A stretch of DNA of 30,538 nucleotides from Porticoccaceae bacterium UBA4026 (GCA_002382445.1 DGAQ01000002.1:83859-114396), one strand, 5' to 3'. Shown: positions 16,027 through 24,777, numbered from the stretch's first letter. Translations and numbers: made by a program. The notes: generated by a model from the sequence alone, not told the origin.

Positions 16027-17796
16027 TTATTTGGAGCGCTCTATTGCTTTAAGTAAGGTACTTTCAAGTAGAATTTGCGGTAATACCTCGGCAACCGAAT
16101 CACCGCTAGGGTACATAAGATAGAGGGGAACGCCGCTGCGTTGAAATTGGTTGAGTAGTTTTGTGATTTCAGGGTCATTGTTAGTCCAATCACCCTTCAG
16201 GTAGGTTACTTGATTGTCGTTCAAGCTTTGATAGAACGCATTAGTAAAAGCGATTTTCTCATTAGCTAGGCAGGTAATACACCAATCTGCTGTTAAATTG
16301 ACAAACACAGCCTTTTGCGCCTGCCTTAATTCATCGAGGCGTTGCTGGGAATAGGGCTCCCACTGCGCAGGCTCAGCCTCTTTAGTGATTGACCAAGCAG
16401 GGATAGTTAAGGCACCCATGAGGCATAATGCCGCCAATACATTTGTAAAAGAAAAGGAGGTGATCTTCTGCCCCGAGGCCTGCCTTAATTTGGTTAGCCA
16501 AATAGCCATGGCAATTAATACTAAGCCAAGAATGATAATGGCAACAATATCAACGTTAGTCTGCCTACCCACGACCCAGAGAAGCCATATCCCCGTGATA
16601 TAGAGAGGAAAGGCTAGAAATTGTTTGAAGCTGTCCATCCAAGCGCCTGGGCGGGGTAGTTTAGCGGTTAGGCTAGGAATCCAGGCCAACAGAACAAACG
16701 GCAGCGCCATACCTAGGCCTAGAAAGGCGAACACTAATAGCGCTAAATAGCTTGGCTGAGCTATTGCGAAGCCAAGTGCTGGGCCCATAAAGGGTGCTGT
16801 GCAAGGGCTAGCAACGGTGGTGGCCAAGACGCCGGTCATGAAAGAAGAGGAAAGGCTCTCATCTCGCGCTGAAGACTGCCCTATCGACATCAGGCCAGAG
16901 CCTATTTCTAGATAGCCAGAAAAAGCTAATCCCATAATAAAAAACAGGTAAATCAATAAGGTGACAAATAGTGGTGACTGAAGCTGAAAGCCCCATCCAA
17001 TGGCTTCGCCGGCCGCACGCAAGCTAAGCATGACAAATGCAATTCCAACAAAGCTAGCGACAACGCCTGCGGTATACGCCAAGCCATGGGACCGCCGGCT
17101 CGACTGGGTTTGGTGCGTCATAGTAAAGCTGAGAGCCTTTATCGAGAGGACTGGGAAAACACAGGGCATTAGATTCAATATCATGCCCCCCAATAAGGCG
17201 AATATGAGAATCAAGCCTAAAGAGAACTCCTCTTGACCAATATTGCTGCTCGAGCCACCTTGCATGGCAGCTTGGGCAGAAGAAGAGGGGGTATTGCTAA
17301 TATCGACCTTGCCACTGACTAAGTTGATGGTTAGCCATTGTTTATACGGTGGGTAACAGAGTCCGGCATCCGCGCAACCCTGGGACTCTACCTGAATTTC
17401 CATCTGCTCGCCTTCGCCCTCGTAGGGAAGTGCGATGGATGTTTTTGTATAATAGACTTCTAATTCTTCTTCAAAAAAGTCATCCCACTTACGTTTTCCA
17501 GTCTCAAAGATAGGTGCTCCTAGTTGGCTGGTTGCATCAACGGCACTAAAGCTAAATCGATCACGGTAAAGATAGTACCCCTCAACAATCGACCAGTTCA
17601 GGATTAACTGGTTCTCTCCGACGTCAACGGTTACTTGATAAACTTGCTCTACGGGTAAAAATAAAGCGTTTGGCGATAGGAGCCTATTATTGTTAACTGA
17701 CGATGAGACATTGTCGGAAAAGGAACTTTGCGCGAAACTCAACGATGCTAATAAATAGGTGAGTAAGAAAAACGTTGTTTTGAACAATTTGCTCAT
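16027..17796 (-). CDS. dsbD: Thiol:disulfide interchange protein DsbD
   Basis: DsbD carries electrons from cytoplasmic thioredoxin across the inner membrane to reduce periplasmic partners such as DsbC and cytochrome c maturation proteins. ATG 17796 was chosen for its AGGAAG site and immediate signal peptide (about 1-22); a TTG 13 codons upstream is less likely. In 589 residues the three modules are seen: the periplasmic alpha domain with C141 and C147 (CADAGLCYPP), eight membrane helices with C212 (NLMPCVFP) and C332 (SPCTAPF), and the C-terminal thioredoxin-like domain with C506 and C509 (WCITC). All six catalytic cysteines are present. It is divergent from the copper-chaperone operon. Confidence 0.97.
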   Translation of the reverse strand: MSKLFKTTFFLLTYLLASLSFAQSSFSDNVSSSVNNNRLLSPNALFLPVEQVYQVTVDVGENQLILNWSIVEGYYLYRDRFSFSAVDATSQLGAPIFETGKRKWDDFFEEELEVYYTKTSIALPYEGEGEQMEIQVESQGCADAGLCYPPYKQWLTINLVSGKVDISNTPSSSAQAAMQGGSSSNIGQEEFSLGLILIFALLGGMILNLMPCVFPVLSIKALSFTMTHQTQSSRRSHGLAYTAGVVASFVGIAFVMLSLRAAGEAIGWGFQLQSPLFVTLLIYLFFIMGLAFSGYLEIGSGLMSIGQSSARDESLSSSFMTGVLATTVASPCTAPFMGPALGFAIAQPSYLALLVFAFLGLGMALPFVLLAWIPSLTAKLPRPGAWMDSFKQFLAFPLYITGIWLLWVVGRQTNVDIVAIIILGLVLIAMAIWLTKLRQASGQKITSFSFTNVLAALCLMGALTIPAWSITKEAEPAQWEPYSQQRLDELRQAQKAVFVNLTADWCITCLANEKIAFTNAFYQSLNDNQVTYLKGDWTNNDPEITKLLNQFQRSGVPLYLMYPSGDSVAEVLPQILLESTLLKAIERSK

Positions 17797-17973
17797 CTTT
17801 GGCTTCCTGGGCTTAGGCGCGTTTTTTTTGGACAATCAAAGGTTGATTACGGTTGCTAGGGTTTATTGTATCCTTATTTTGTGGGACATGGATGTTTTGG
17901 GGCTGTGGTGGCAGTATTTAGCGGTCGATCTCACAAAACATCTTAATGCACAGACCTAAATATTTTGATCATG

Positions 17974-17979
17974 TATAAT
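17974..17979 (+). promoter_or_regulatory. Candidate -10 element for the PCuAC operon
   Basis: TATAAT lies 20 bases upstream of the ATG at 17999. No fair -35 hexamer was found at normal spacing. If used, the leader would be about a dozen bases and begin close to the ribosome-binding site AAGGAGA (17986-17992). Confidence 0.3.
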
Positions 17980-17998
17980 TCAACTAAGGAGAATATTT

Positions 17999-18475
17999 AT
18001 GAGACTTGTGGTTTTTGCTCTTATAGTGGCGGCAATTCAGTTGACTTTTATCGAAATTGGGCAGGCATCAGAACAACTGCGGCCGAAAGCTTTATCATTT
18101 GGCGATGGCTATTTGCGTACCATGCCTCCCGGTCAAAAGGTGACAGCCGCTTTTATGAGTGTAACCAATAGGAGTGATGAAGATTGCCGGCTTGTCTCTC
18201 TTAGTTCTCCTTTATCTGATCGTGTCGAGTTCCATCAACATCAACATGTTGATGGGATGATGCAAATGCGCCCTATGAAGTCGGTGCTAGTGACGGCTGG
18301 TAACACAGTAATTTTTAAACCAGGTGCTTTTCATGTCATGTTTTTTAATGTGGGTGATCCGCTGATGGCAGGTCAAAAGGCCCAGCTAAAATTACGCACA
18401 GATCAGTGCGGTGACTACAGCGTGGAGTTAGAGATACGAGGCTTGGTCAAACCGAAAACAATGGATCATCATTAA
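17999..18475 (+). CDS. Periplasmic copper chaperone PCu(A)C family protein
   Basis: PCuAC proteins (PF04314) bind Cu(I) in the periplasm and help metallate the CuA centre of cytochrome c oxidase. The 158-residue product has a signal peptide (about 1-23, ending near QAS) and a cupredoxin-like body. The family copper motif H-x10-M-x21-H-x-M is matched exactly by H79, M90, H112 and M114. Residues HQHQH at 79-83 and the C-terminal His pair may add binding capacity. AAGGAGA precedes the ATG. Its stop overlaps the next start by one base (TAATG), so the DUF2333 gene is probably translationally coupled. Confidence 0.92.
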   Translation: MRLVVFALIVAAIQLTFIEIGQASEQLRPKALSFGDGYLRTMPPGQKVTAAFMSVTNRSDEDCRLVSLSSPLSDRVEFHQHQHVDGMMQMRPMKSVLVTAGNTVIFKPGAFHVMFFNVGDPLMAGQKAQLKLRTDQCGDYSVELEIRGLVKPKTMDHH

Positions 18476-19530
18476 TGTTTTTTTTCAAAAAAATAACAAC
18501 CGCATGGCGACTATTTTTTAGTGGTGCTAGTGAAACATTATCTGAAGATTATATTGGCAAAAATGCCCCACCAAAATTACGTGCTGGCCTATACATCACG
18601 TTACTTGCTCTGCTCTTATTGCTGGTTTTAGGCTGGCATTGGAGTCAAGAGCCTGCTGAGTTCAATATCCAAATAAAATCTAATACCGGAATTGTCATCG
18701 GTGAAGCCACGACTAGCACTTTAATTAGAGTAATCGATGTTTTACTAGATAAGCCAGGAGGTTATCTGAGTAACGATATTATGCCGCCAGGAGTTTGGAT
18801 GGATAATCAACCGAGCTGGGAATATGGCGTAATGATTCAAGTTAGAGATCTCAGTAAGGCGATGAGAGAGTCTTTTAGTCGCTCTCAATCACAGTCTGCA
18901 GAGGATTCTGATCTATCGATGGCCGAGCCGCGATTTAATGTTGACCATGTGCGTTGGGCCGCGCCCTGGCCCGAGCGGGAGTACAGAGAAGGGCGCAATT
19001 ATGTAGCCTCTTATCTCGAGCGTTTGAGTGATGAGGAGGCCTTTAATGCGCAATTTTACGCTAGAGCGGATAATTTGCGTTATTGGTTGGGTACTGTTGA
19101 AAAGCGGTTGGGTAGTTTATCTCAACGTCTAGCTGCGAGCGTCGGTCAGCGGCGCATCAACACTGATCTTTCGGGAAGCTTGGGCGCTCGGCAGTCTACA
19201 GCGGTGCCTCACGAATTAATGGTTAAAACCAGCTGGTGGCAAATAGATAACGTGTTCTATGAGGCGAGAGGTACATCATGGGCACTAGTTCATTTTTTAA
19301 AAGCCGTTGAAGTTGATTTTGGAGATGTGTTGGCGAAAAAAAATGCCACCGCAAGCCTGCAACAAATTATTCGTGAGCTTGAAATGACACAGAGACCGCT
19401 GCGCTCACCAATGATTGTTAATGGAGAAGGCTTTGGTTTGCTGGCCAATCATTCCTTGGTAATGGCGTCCTATATCAGTCGCGCTAATGCGGCAATTATT
19501 GATTTACGAGAACTCATGTCTCAAGGCTAG
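18475..19530 (+). CDS. DUF2333 family membrane-anchored protein
   Basis: The 351-residue protein has a short basic cytoplasmic start, one membrane helix at about 39-55 and a large, probably periplasmic domain. The segment LDKPGGYLSNDIMPPGVWMDN and the run WEYGVMIQVRDLSKAMR are features I associate with DUF2333 (PF10095), a gammaproteobacterial family of unknown function. The rest is charged and rich in predicted helix, with a Ser/Gln-rich stretch near 135-145. No catalytic motif is visible. The start overlaps the PCuAC stop by one base, so a role in envelope or oxidase assembly is a contextual guess. It ends 6 bases before the convergent rpiA. Confidence 0.8.
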   Translation: MFFFKKITTAWRLFFSGASETLSEDYIGKNAPPKLRAGLYITLLALLLLLVLGWHWSQEPAEFNIQIKSNTGIVIGEATTSTLIRVIDVLLDKPGGYLSNDIMPPGVWMDNQPSWEYGVMIQVRDLSKAMRESFSRSQSQSAEDSDLSMAEPRFNVDHVRWAAPWPEREYREGRNYVASYLERLSDEEAFNAQFYARADNLRYWLGTVEKRLGSLSQRLAASVGQRRINTDLSGSLGARQSTAVPHELMVKTSWWQIDNVFYEARGTSWALVHFLKAVEVDFGDVLAKKNATASLQQIIRELEMTQRPLRSPMIVNGEGFGLLANHSLVMASYISRANAAIIDLRELMSQG

Positions 19531-19536
19531 TATCGT

Positions 19537-20217
19537 CTAGTGTGCAGGATAATGAGTAACAATTCCCTGTTGAGTCGCCAAAAATAAAACATCGGCAGGT
19601 TTTAGGGCAAATAGACCGTTGGTGATAACGCCGGTAATCTGATTAATTTTCTCCTCTAACTCGCATGCGGAGCCGATCGGATGAAGATGGTGTACGTCGA
19701 GGATTAGGCTTCCATTGTCAGTGATAACATTCTCACGCCACACTGGATCTCCACCGAGTTTAACCAGCTCTCGGGCAACGTGACTTCGGGCCATTGGGAT
19801 GACCTCAACGGGAAGAGGGAAAGTACCTAAGTTTTTGACCCATTTACTCTCGTCAGCAATACAGACAAACTCATTGGCCACTGCAGTCACAATTTTCTCG
19901 CGAGTTAGGGCCGCACCCCCGCCTTTAATTAACTCCAAGCGGCGGTTAGCTTCGTCTGCGCCATCGACATATATCGTGACTTCAGAGACAGAATTTAACT
20001 CAAAAACCTGAATGCCATGACCACGCAGACGCTCGGCAGAATCCTCTGAGCTAGCCACAGTGGCTAGAAATCGATGTTTGTGTTGAGCGATAAGATCAAT
20101 AAAAAAATTTGCCGTAGAGCCAGTGCCAATACCGACGATGCTATCCGATTCAATTTTTCCAACGACATAATCAACAGCAGCTTGAGCTACTGCCTGTTTA
20201 AGTTGATCTTGATTCAT
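19537..20217 (-). CDS. rpiA: Ribose-5-phosphate isomerase A
   Basis: RpiA interconverts ribose 5-phosphate and ribulose 5-phosphate in the pentose phosphate pathway and so feeds PRPP and nucleotide synthesis. The 226 residues include VGIGTGSTANFFI near the N-terminus (phosphate binding), DGADEANR and the catalytic KGGGAALTREKI. GGGGAG lies upstream of the ATG. The gene is divergent from ilvA with 177 bases between them, the arrangement seen in pseudomonads. Confidence 0.98.
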   Translation of the reverse strand: MNQDQLKQAVAQAAVDYVVGKIESDSIVGIGTGSTANFFIDLIAQHKHRFLATVASSEDSAERLRGHGIQVFELNSVSEVTIYVDGADEANRRLELIKGGGAALTREKIVTAVANEFVCIADESKWVKNLGTFPLPVEVIPMARSHVARELVKLGGDPVWRENVITDNGSLILDVHHLHPIGSACELEEKINQITGVITNGLFALKPADVLFLATQQGIVTHYPAH

Positions 20218-20345
20218 TTAATACTCCCCAAACTTTGGTGACTAAAAGCTTCGGATAAGTATACGGTGATTTATTTTATAAATCAGGATCGTCGCTGACA
20301 TTAGGGAACTTTGCGCTAGCGCCAAAACAAGGAGCTGGTGTAAAG

Positions 20346-20389
20346 ACCCAGATCAAATTACCATTGCGTCTTTGATCAATAACTTGGGT
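20346..20389 (+). promoter_or_regulatory. Inverted repeat in the ilvA leader
   Basis: ACCCA-GATCAAA (20346-20357) pairs with TTTGATC (20371-20377) and, after a 7-base bulge, TGGGT (20385-20389). The structure ends 5 bases before the ilvA ATG at 20395 and covers the region where a ribosome-binding site should be; no strong one is seen. It could act as an operator or control translation. No leader peptide rich in branched-chain codons was noticed. Confidence 0.4.
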
Positions 20390-20394
20390 TAGTC

Positions 20395-21909
20395 ATGGCG
20401 CAGAACTACGTTAAAAAAATTCTCGATGCCCGTATCTACGATTTGGCAATAAAAACGCCCGTAGATGCTGCACCGCTGCTTTCAAAGCGACTAAATAACA
20501 CTGTTCTGTTGAAGCGCGAAGATTTACAGCCAGTCTTCTCTTTCAAGCTGCGGGGCGCTTACAACAAGTTACGACAATTATCTAAAGTGGAGCTAGCAAA
20601 GGGAGTGATTGCAGCTTCGGCAGGAAATCATGCTCAAGGGTTAGCCTTAGCGGCACAAAAGATGGGAATCAATGCGACTATTGTTATGCCCAAAACAACG
20701 CCGCTTATTAAGGTGGATGCTGTGCGTGCTTGGGGGGCAAAGGTCATATTGTTTGGGGACAATTATGACACAGCAGCAGGTTATGCTGATCAACTTGTTG
20801 AAGAGGAAGGGCTGACCTACATTCATCCGTTTGACGATCCAGATATTATTGCAGGGCAGGGCACGGTCGGGATGGAAATTTTGAGTCAGTTACCAGGAAA
20901 TTTGGATGCTATTTTTGTTGCAGTTGGTGGTGGTGGGTTATGTGCTGGAATTGCAGCCTATGTCAAATATGTGCGGCCAGGCGTCAAAGTGATCGCTGTA
21001 GAGTCTGATGATGCGGCCAGTTTAGATGCCGCCATGAAAGCGGGGCGACCGGTAAGGTTAAAAGAAGTTGGCATTTTTGCTGATGGCACTGCCGTTGCAC
21101 AGGTCGGCACGGAAAATTTCCGTATTCTTAAAGATTTGGTTGATGAGGTTATTATTGTTAGCACTGATGAAATTTGCGCTGCAATTAAAGACGTCTATAA
21201 CGATACTCGGGCTATCTGTGAACCTTCGGGCGCTATGGGGACGGCCGGTCTAAAGAAATATGTAGAAAAAAATGGTGTCCAAGGGCAGACTTTAGTGGCA
21301 GTTTTGTGCGGGGCCAACATTGATTTTGACCGACTGCGCTATATTTCTGAACGCACAGAGATAGGCGAGAAGCGCGAAGCCATATTGGCGGTTACCTTAG
21401 ACGAGAAACCGGGTAGCTTTAGAAACTTTTGCAAAGCGATTGGAAGACGGACTATCTCTGAGTTTAATTATCGATATAGTGATTCCCAGCATGCGCAGAT
21501 TTACGTTGGCGTCAAGGTGTCCGACGATGGTGATCGATTTGATTTAGTTAAAGAGCTAGAACTGAAAGGCTATCCAGTTTCCGATCTAACTGATAGCGAA
21601 ATAGCGAAATCTCATATACGGCATATGGTCGGTGGCCGCTCACCACAGGTGGGTGAAGAACAGGTGTTTCGATTTCAGTTCCCTGAGCGTCCCAGTGCCT
21701 TAGCTAATTTTCTAATTGAGTTGGGTAGCGGGCTAAATATTTCAATGTTCCATTACCGCAACCATGGGTCGGCATTTGGTAAGGTGCTCGTAGGGTTTCA
21801 GGCATCTAAGCAAGACGGACTCGAGGTCAAGCGCTTTTTGGATGAGCTAGGTTATCGCTATGAAGACGAGACGCATAATGTAGCTTACCAGCTTTTTTTG
21901 GGTAGTTAG
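20395..21909 (+). CDS. ilvA: Biosynthetic threonine ammonia-lyase
   Basis: IlvA deaminates threonine to 2-oxobutanoate, the first step of isoleucine synthesis, using pyridoxal phosphate. The 504-residue length and two C-terminal ACT-like regulatory domains (about 325-504) identify the isoleucine-inhibited biosynthetic form rather than the short catabolic form. The cofactor lysine is K51 in FSFKLRGAYNK; ASAGNHAQGLA and the phosphate loop VGGGGLCAG are intact. The ATG at 20395 follows a hairpin and lacks an obvious ribosome-binding site. It converges on pyk with 24 bases between stops. Confidence 0.97.
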   Translation: MAQNYVKKILDARIYDLAIKTPVDAAPLLSKRLNNTVLLKREDLQPVFSFKLRGAYNKLRQLSKVELAKGVIAASAGNHAQGLALAAQKMGINATIVMPKTTPLIKVDAVRAWGAKVILFGDNYDTAAGYADQLVEEEGLTYIHPFDDPDIIAGQGTVGMEILSQLPGNLDAIFVAVGGGGLCAGIAAYVKYVRPGVKVIAVESDDAASLDAAMKAGRPVRLKEVGIFADGTAVAQVGTENFRILKDLVDEVIIVSTDEICAAIKDVYNDTRAICEPSGAMGTAGLKKYVEKNGVQGQTLVAVLCGANIDFDRLRYISERTEIGEKREAILAVTLDEKPGSFRNFCKAIGRRTISEFNYRYSDSQHAQIYVGVKVSDDGDRFDLVKELELKGYPVSDLTDSEIAKSHIRHMVGGRSPQVGEEQVFRFQFPERPSALANFLIELGSGLNISMFHYRNHGSAFGKVLVGFQASKQDGLEVKRFLDELGYRYEDETHNVAYQLFLGS

Positions 21910-21933
21910 GGGCGTCCTCGAATTCATTCTAGG

Positions 21934-23343
21934 TCAAAGTAGGTCAGAAATTTTACGTATCTGAATTGCCTCAAAACCTGATCCTGCCAATGCATCTGAA
22001 ATTACCACGACAGGATCATCTGCAGAAAAATCATTTCGCTGAAGCATTATTGCCGCTGCGGCCGCTAGGGTCTTTTCAGGATCCTCACTAAATGTAATCT
22101 GATAACTCAAGACATTTCGATTTAACATCAGTTGGCGCCTTGTCAGGCTATTGTCAGTAAATGCACAAATAATAGATTTCTGGGGGTGACAATTTGTCAC
22201 CCGATTTGCCATTCGGCCTCGCCGAGTTGGCACAATAATCGCTTTGGCTTCGATAGCTTCAGCCAAAGTGACAGCCGCTTTGGCGATCTGCTGCTTATCG
22301 TCGTTGACAATCAAATTATCTGTAAACAGCAGTCCACGACTACTTTCAGTCGATCGTGCAATTCGATCGAGAATCTCAACACACTTAACGGGATACTTTC
22401 CTACGGTAGTTTCACCGGACAGCATAATCGCATCGGCTTCTTCATACACAGCATTAGCCACGTCAGTTACTTCGGCGCGAGTTGGTATAGGATTTTGGAT
22501 CATCGATTCCAACATATGGGTCGCAACGATGACTCGTTTACCCATCTCTGCGCAGGTGCGAATGATGCGTCGCTGAACGCGCGGTAAAACTTCTAAAGGA
22601 ATCTCAACACCCAAGTCGCCTCGGGCCACCATAATGCCGTCAGCAGCCTCAATAATCTCGACCATATTGGTAATTGCTTCTTGATCTTCCAGCTTGGCAA
22701 TAATCTTAATTTTATCCGATTTGTCCCCCAGTAATCCTCGCAATTGGTGAATATCGGCGGCCTCTCTTACGAAGGAAAGGGCGATAAAATCGACGCCTTG
22801 CTCTACCCCAAATTCAATATCTCGGCGATCTTTCTCAGTAATGGCGGGCAAATTAACTCTGATCCCTGGCAAGTTAACGTGGCGCTTACTTTTTAACAGT
22901 CCACCGTCAATCACTTTAACTTGCATTACGCGATCTTGCTTTGCCAAAACTTGAAGGTTGATCAGGCCGTTATCTACAGTGATGGTATCGCCGATCTCTA
23001 CATCATTAATGAGGTCATCATAATTTATGTGAATAGAAGATTCTTCCACGTTCTCTGCCCCACGAGCAACGATAGAGATAATGTCACCTTCATTAAGGTG
23101 TAAATCGTCAACCATGTCTCCCGTGCGAATTTCAGGTCCCTGAGTATCAAGTAAAATAGCGACTGGGTGATCTAGTTTTTTGTTCAGCGTTTGGATAGAT
23201 CGTATGATTTTCGCGTGAGACTCATGGTCACCATGAGACATGTTTAGCCGCGCTATATTCATTCCCGCTGAGGCCAGTTTCTCCAGCATTTCTATGGATT
23301 CAGTGACGGGCCCAATTGTGCAAATTATTTTTGTTTTACGCAT
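21934..23343 (-). CDS. pyk: Pyruvate kinase
   Basis: Pyruvate kinase makes ATP and pyruvate from phosphoenolpyruvate in glycolysis. The 469 residues start MRKTKIICTIGPVTES and include RLNMSHGDH, LDTQGPEIRTG, the active-site run MVARGDLGVEIP and MLSGETTVGKYP, with a C-terminal allosteric domain. The start codon lies inside the last 19 bases of fau, so the two genes overlap out of frame and are probably cotranscribed. I cannot separate the PykA from the PykF type with confidence. Confidence 0.97.
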   Translation of the reverse strand: MRKTKIICTIGPVTESIEMLEKLASAGMNIARLNMSHGDHESHAKIIRSIQTLNKKLDHPVAILLDTQGPEIRTGDMVDDLHLNEGDIISIVARGAENVEESSIHINYDDLINDVEIGDTITVDNGLINLQVLAKQDRVMQVKVIDGGLLKSKRHVNLPGIRVNLPAITEKDRRDIEFGVEQGVDFIALSFVREAADIHQLRGLLGDKSDKIKIIAKLEDQEAITNMVEIIEAADGIMVARGDLGVEIPLEVLPRVQRRIIRTCAEMGKRVIVATHMLESMIQNPIPTRAEVTDVANAVYEEADAIMLSGETTVGKYPVKCVEILDRIARSTESSRGLLFTDNLIVNDDKQQIAKAAVTLAEAIEAKAIIVPTRRGRMANRVTNCHPQKSIICAFTDNSLTRRQLMLNRNVLSYQITFSEDPEKTLAAAAAIMLQRNDFSADDPVVVISDALAGSGFEAIQIRKISDLL

Positions 23344-23915
23344 ACTATCTCTTTTTCAGTGGCTATCAGGTGCAGTGGGATATCCCATGGCTGGCGCACA
23401 AGCTGGGGTCTTTCTTGACAGCTGTGAGCTAAGCCAATCAATGTTGGTTTTACATGTACTGATTCCGCCATAAATGCCAGTGAACGATCGTAAAATCCAC
23501 CACCCATACCCATCCGTGTTCCCTCTCTATCAAAGGCCACTAACGGCATCAACAGGATATCCAGATCTTTGGCCGATAGCATGGCAGATTGCTCCACCAC
23601 CGGTTCCAAAATACCATAACGATTAGCTTTTAATTCAGTGTCGGAATGGTACTGCGCAAAGTAAAGACAATTTGTGTTCAGGGGATCTATAAGGGGTAAA
23701 AAACAGTAGCAACCTGCTGCTCTAGCATTGAAAACAAGCAATGAAGGATCTATTTCGCCATCATTAGCAAGGTATACGCCAATGCGGCTGCCTTGGGTAA
23801 AAAGTAACTCTCCCTGTATTATGGATGACAGACCTTGTGCGGCAAGTTGCTGCTGCTGGTATGTCAGCGATCGTCGTTTAAAGCGTAACTGGCTGCGAAT
23901 TTCGCCACTATCCAT
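23325..23915 (-). CDS. fau: 5-formyltetrahydrofolate cyclo-ligase
   Basis: This enzyme (YgfA/MTHFS) converts 5-formyl-tetrahydrofolate to 5,10-methenyl-tetrahydrofolate with ATP. ATG 23915 was preferred because MDSGEIRSQLRFKRRSL matches the family start; a frame to 23957 would run into the 6S RNA. The 196-residue product has LVFNARAAGCYCFLPLID, the PLVAFDREGTRMGMGGGFYDRSL signature with its glycine-rich nucleotide loop, and a LIGLAHSCQ segment. It begins about 20 bases after the 6S RNA, the conserved ssrS-ygfA arrangement, and overlaps pyk by 19 bases. Confidence 0.93.
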   Translation of the reverse strand: MDSGEIRSQLRFKRRSLTYQQQQLAAQGLSSIIQGELLFTQGSRIGVYLANDGEIDPSLLVFNARAAGCYCFLPLIDPLNTNCLYFAQYHSDTELKANRYGILEPVVEQSAMLSAKDLDILLMPLVAFDREGTRMGMGGGFYDRSLAFMAESVHVKPTLIGLAHSCQERPQLVRQPWDIPLHLIATEKEIVCVKQK

Positions 23916-23935
23916 TTTCTTTTTGCCTATGATAA

Positions 23936-24105
23936 GACCCCAGGGTGCCGCTGCCAATGTGGCCTTGAACCGAAGAGTTCAAGTTGGCGACTTTCGCAAC
24001 ATATCAGGCTTTCCGACGCACGGAATTGCACAACAATGTTGGCAGAAAGAAGCCGGATAATAATTATCGGCTCAGGGACTTCTTAGCTGGCAAACACCTC
24101 AGGAG
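23936..24105 (-). ncRNA. ssrS: 6S RNA
   Basis: 6S RNA mimics an open promoter and sequesters the housekeeping RNA polymerase in stationary phase. On the minus strand, GTCCCTGAGCCGATA (24065-24079) and a hairpin AACTTGAA-CTCTTCGG-TTCAAGG (23963-23985) closely match E. coli 6S. The two ends can pair as a closing stem (5' TCCTGAGGTG with 3' CACCCTGGGG, one mismatch plus G-U pairs). The location between zapA and fau is the classical one. Ends were estimated from the stem and the upstream TATAAT and may be off by several bases. Confidence 0.92.
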
Positions 24106-24110
24106 GACCT

Positions 24111-24116
24111 ATTATA
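24111..24116 (-). promoter_or_regulatory. -10 element of the 6S RNA promoter
   Basis: A consensus TATAAT (minus strand) lies about 6 bases before the predicted 5' end of 6S RNA. The -35 region is AT-rich and not a clear TTGACA. Confidence 0.6.
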
Positions 24117-24203
24117 ACAGAGCATTCGTTAAAAATAGTGACAGTGATAGAGATTAATAATTTTTTTTACCGTCTAGATGATTTTATTTACGGTGTTGTT
24201 CGA

Positions 24204-24503
24204 TCAATTAGTCAAGTCGGAGAGGGCAGAGTTTAATTTCAAGTTCATCGAGTTCAGGACCCCGGATGCCTCTGTATTTTTCTGCGCGGCATTCTCGGTT
24301 CGAATTAAGTCATGAGCCAAGTTGAGTGCAGCCATAACGGCGATACGCTCTAAGCCAATAATATGGGAACCTTGTCGAATTTCTTCCATTTTTTCATTTA
24401 ACATTTTGGCGGAGTACTCAAGCCCTTCACGTTCTTCAGGAGCACAATTAACCTGATATTCTTTGCCAAGAATACGAATTTTTAATGAAATATTTGCCAT
24501 CAT
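24204..24503 (-). CDS. zapA: Cell division protein ZapA
   Basis: ZapA cross-links FtsZ filaments in the divisome. The 99-residue protein has the family core: LKIRILGKEYQVNC, then AKMLNEKMEEIR and the helix ERIAVMAALNLAHDLI, ending in a coiled coil. Two ATGs at 24503 and 24500 are possible; the first overlaps the preceding stop as ATGA, the second as TGATG. Both imply coupling to the TIGR02449 gene. 6S RNA begins about 100 bases downstream. Confidence 0.95.
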   Translation of the reverse strand: MMANISLKIRILGKEYQVNCAPEEREGLEYSAKMLNEKMEEIRQGSHIIGLERIAVMAALNLAHDLIRTENAAQKNTEASGVLNSMNLKLNSALSDLTN

Positions 24504-24703
24504 TGCTCCGCACTTAAAGCTTGTAATCGATTAATCATAGTTTCAACTTTTTGCTTCGCCATCTCATTTTTTTTCATAAGTTGACTGCGCTCCCCAAGTA
24601 AACCAACTTCGCGATTGCGCAAAGCCTGATTGTCTCGCTTGAGTCGCTGGCAGAGTTCGATCAAGCGGTCTAGATTTTGTTCAAAATTGTCATTATCGAT
24701 CAT
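24500..24703 (-). CDS. TIGR02449 family small coiled-coil protein
   Basis: The 67 residues form almost one continuous heptad-rich helix (LDRLIELCQRLKRDN, then ALRNREVGLLGERSQLMKKN and VETMINRLQAL). This is the size, sequence style and position of the TIGR02449 proteins found just before zapA in pseudomonads and relatives. The function is not established; location and coiled coil suggest a divisome partner, similar in shape to ZapB. It overlaps zapA by 1-4 bases and is first in the transcript from the promoter at 24749-24777. No clear ribosome-binding site is seen. Confidence 0.8.
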   Translation of the reverse strand: MIDNDNFEQNLDRLIELCQRLKRDNQALRNREVGLLGERSQLMKKNEMAKQKVETMINRLQALSAEQ

Positions 24704-24748
24704 GGCTGAAAACGTACCGCTGCAAAGAAAGGAGAATAAAACCGTATA

Positions 24749-24777
24749 ACTATAGGCATTGTAAAGGGGATGGTCAA
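24749..24777 (-). promoter_or_regulatory. Sigma-70-type promoter for TIGR02449-zapA
   Basis: The minus strand reads TTGACC (24772-24777), a 17-base spacer and TATAGT (24749-24754). The predicted start near 24742 leaves a leader of about 40 bases before the ATG at 24703. Confidence 0.6.

Noticed and set aside
24117..24203. ACCGT...ACGGT hairpin next to an A/T run downstream of zapA
   Set aside because: On the zapA transcript the run after the stem is A, not T, so it is not an intrinsic terminator.
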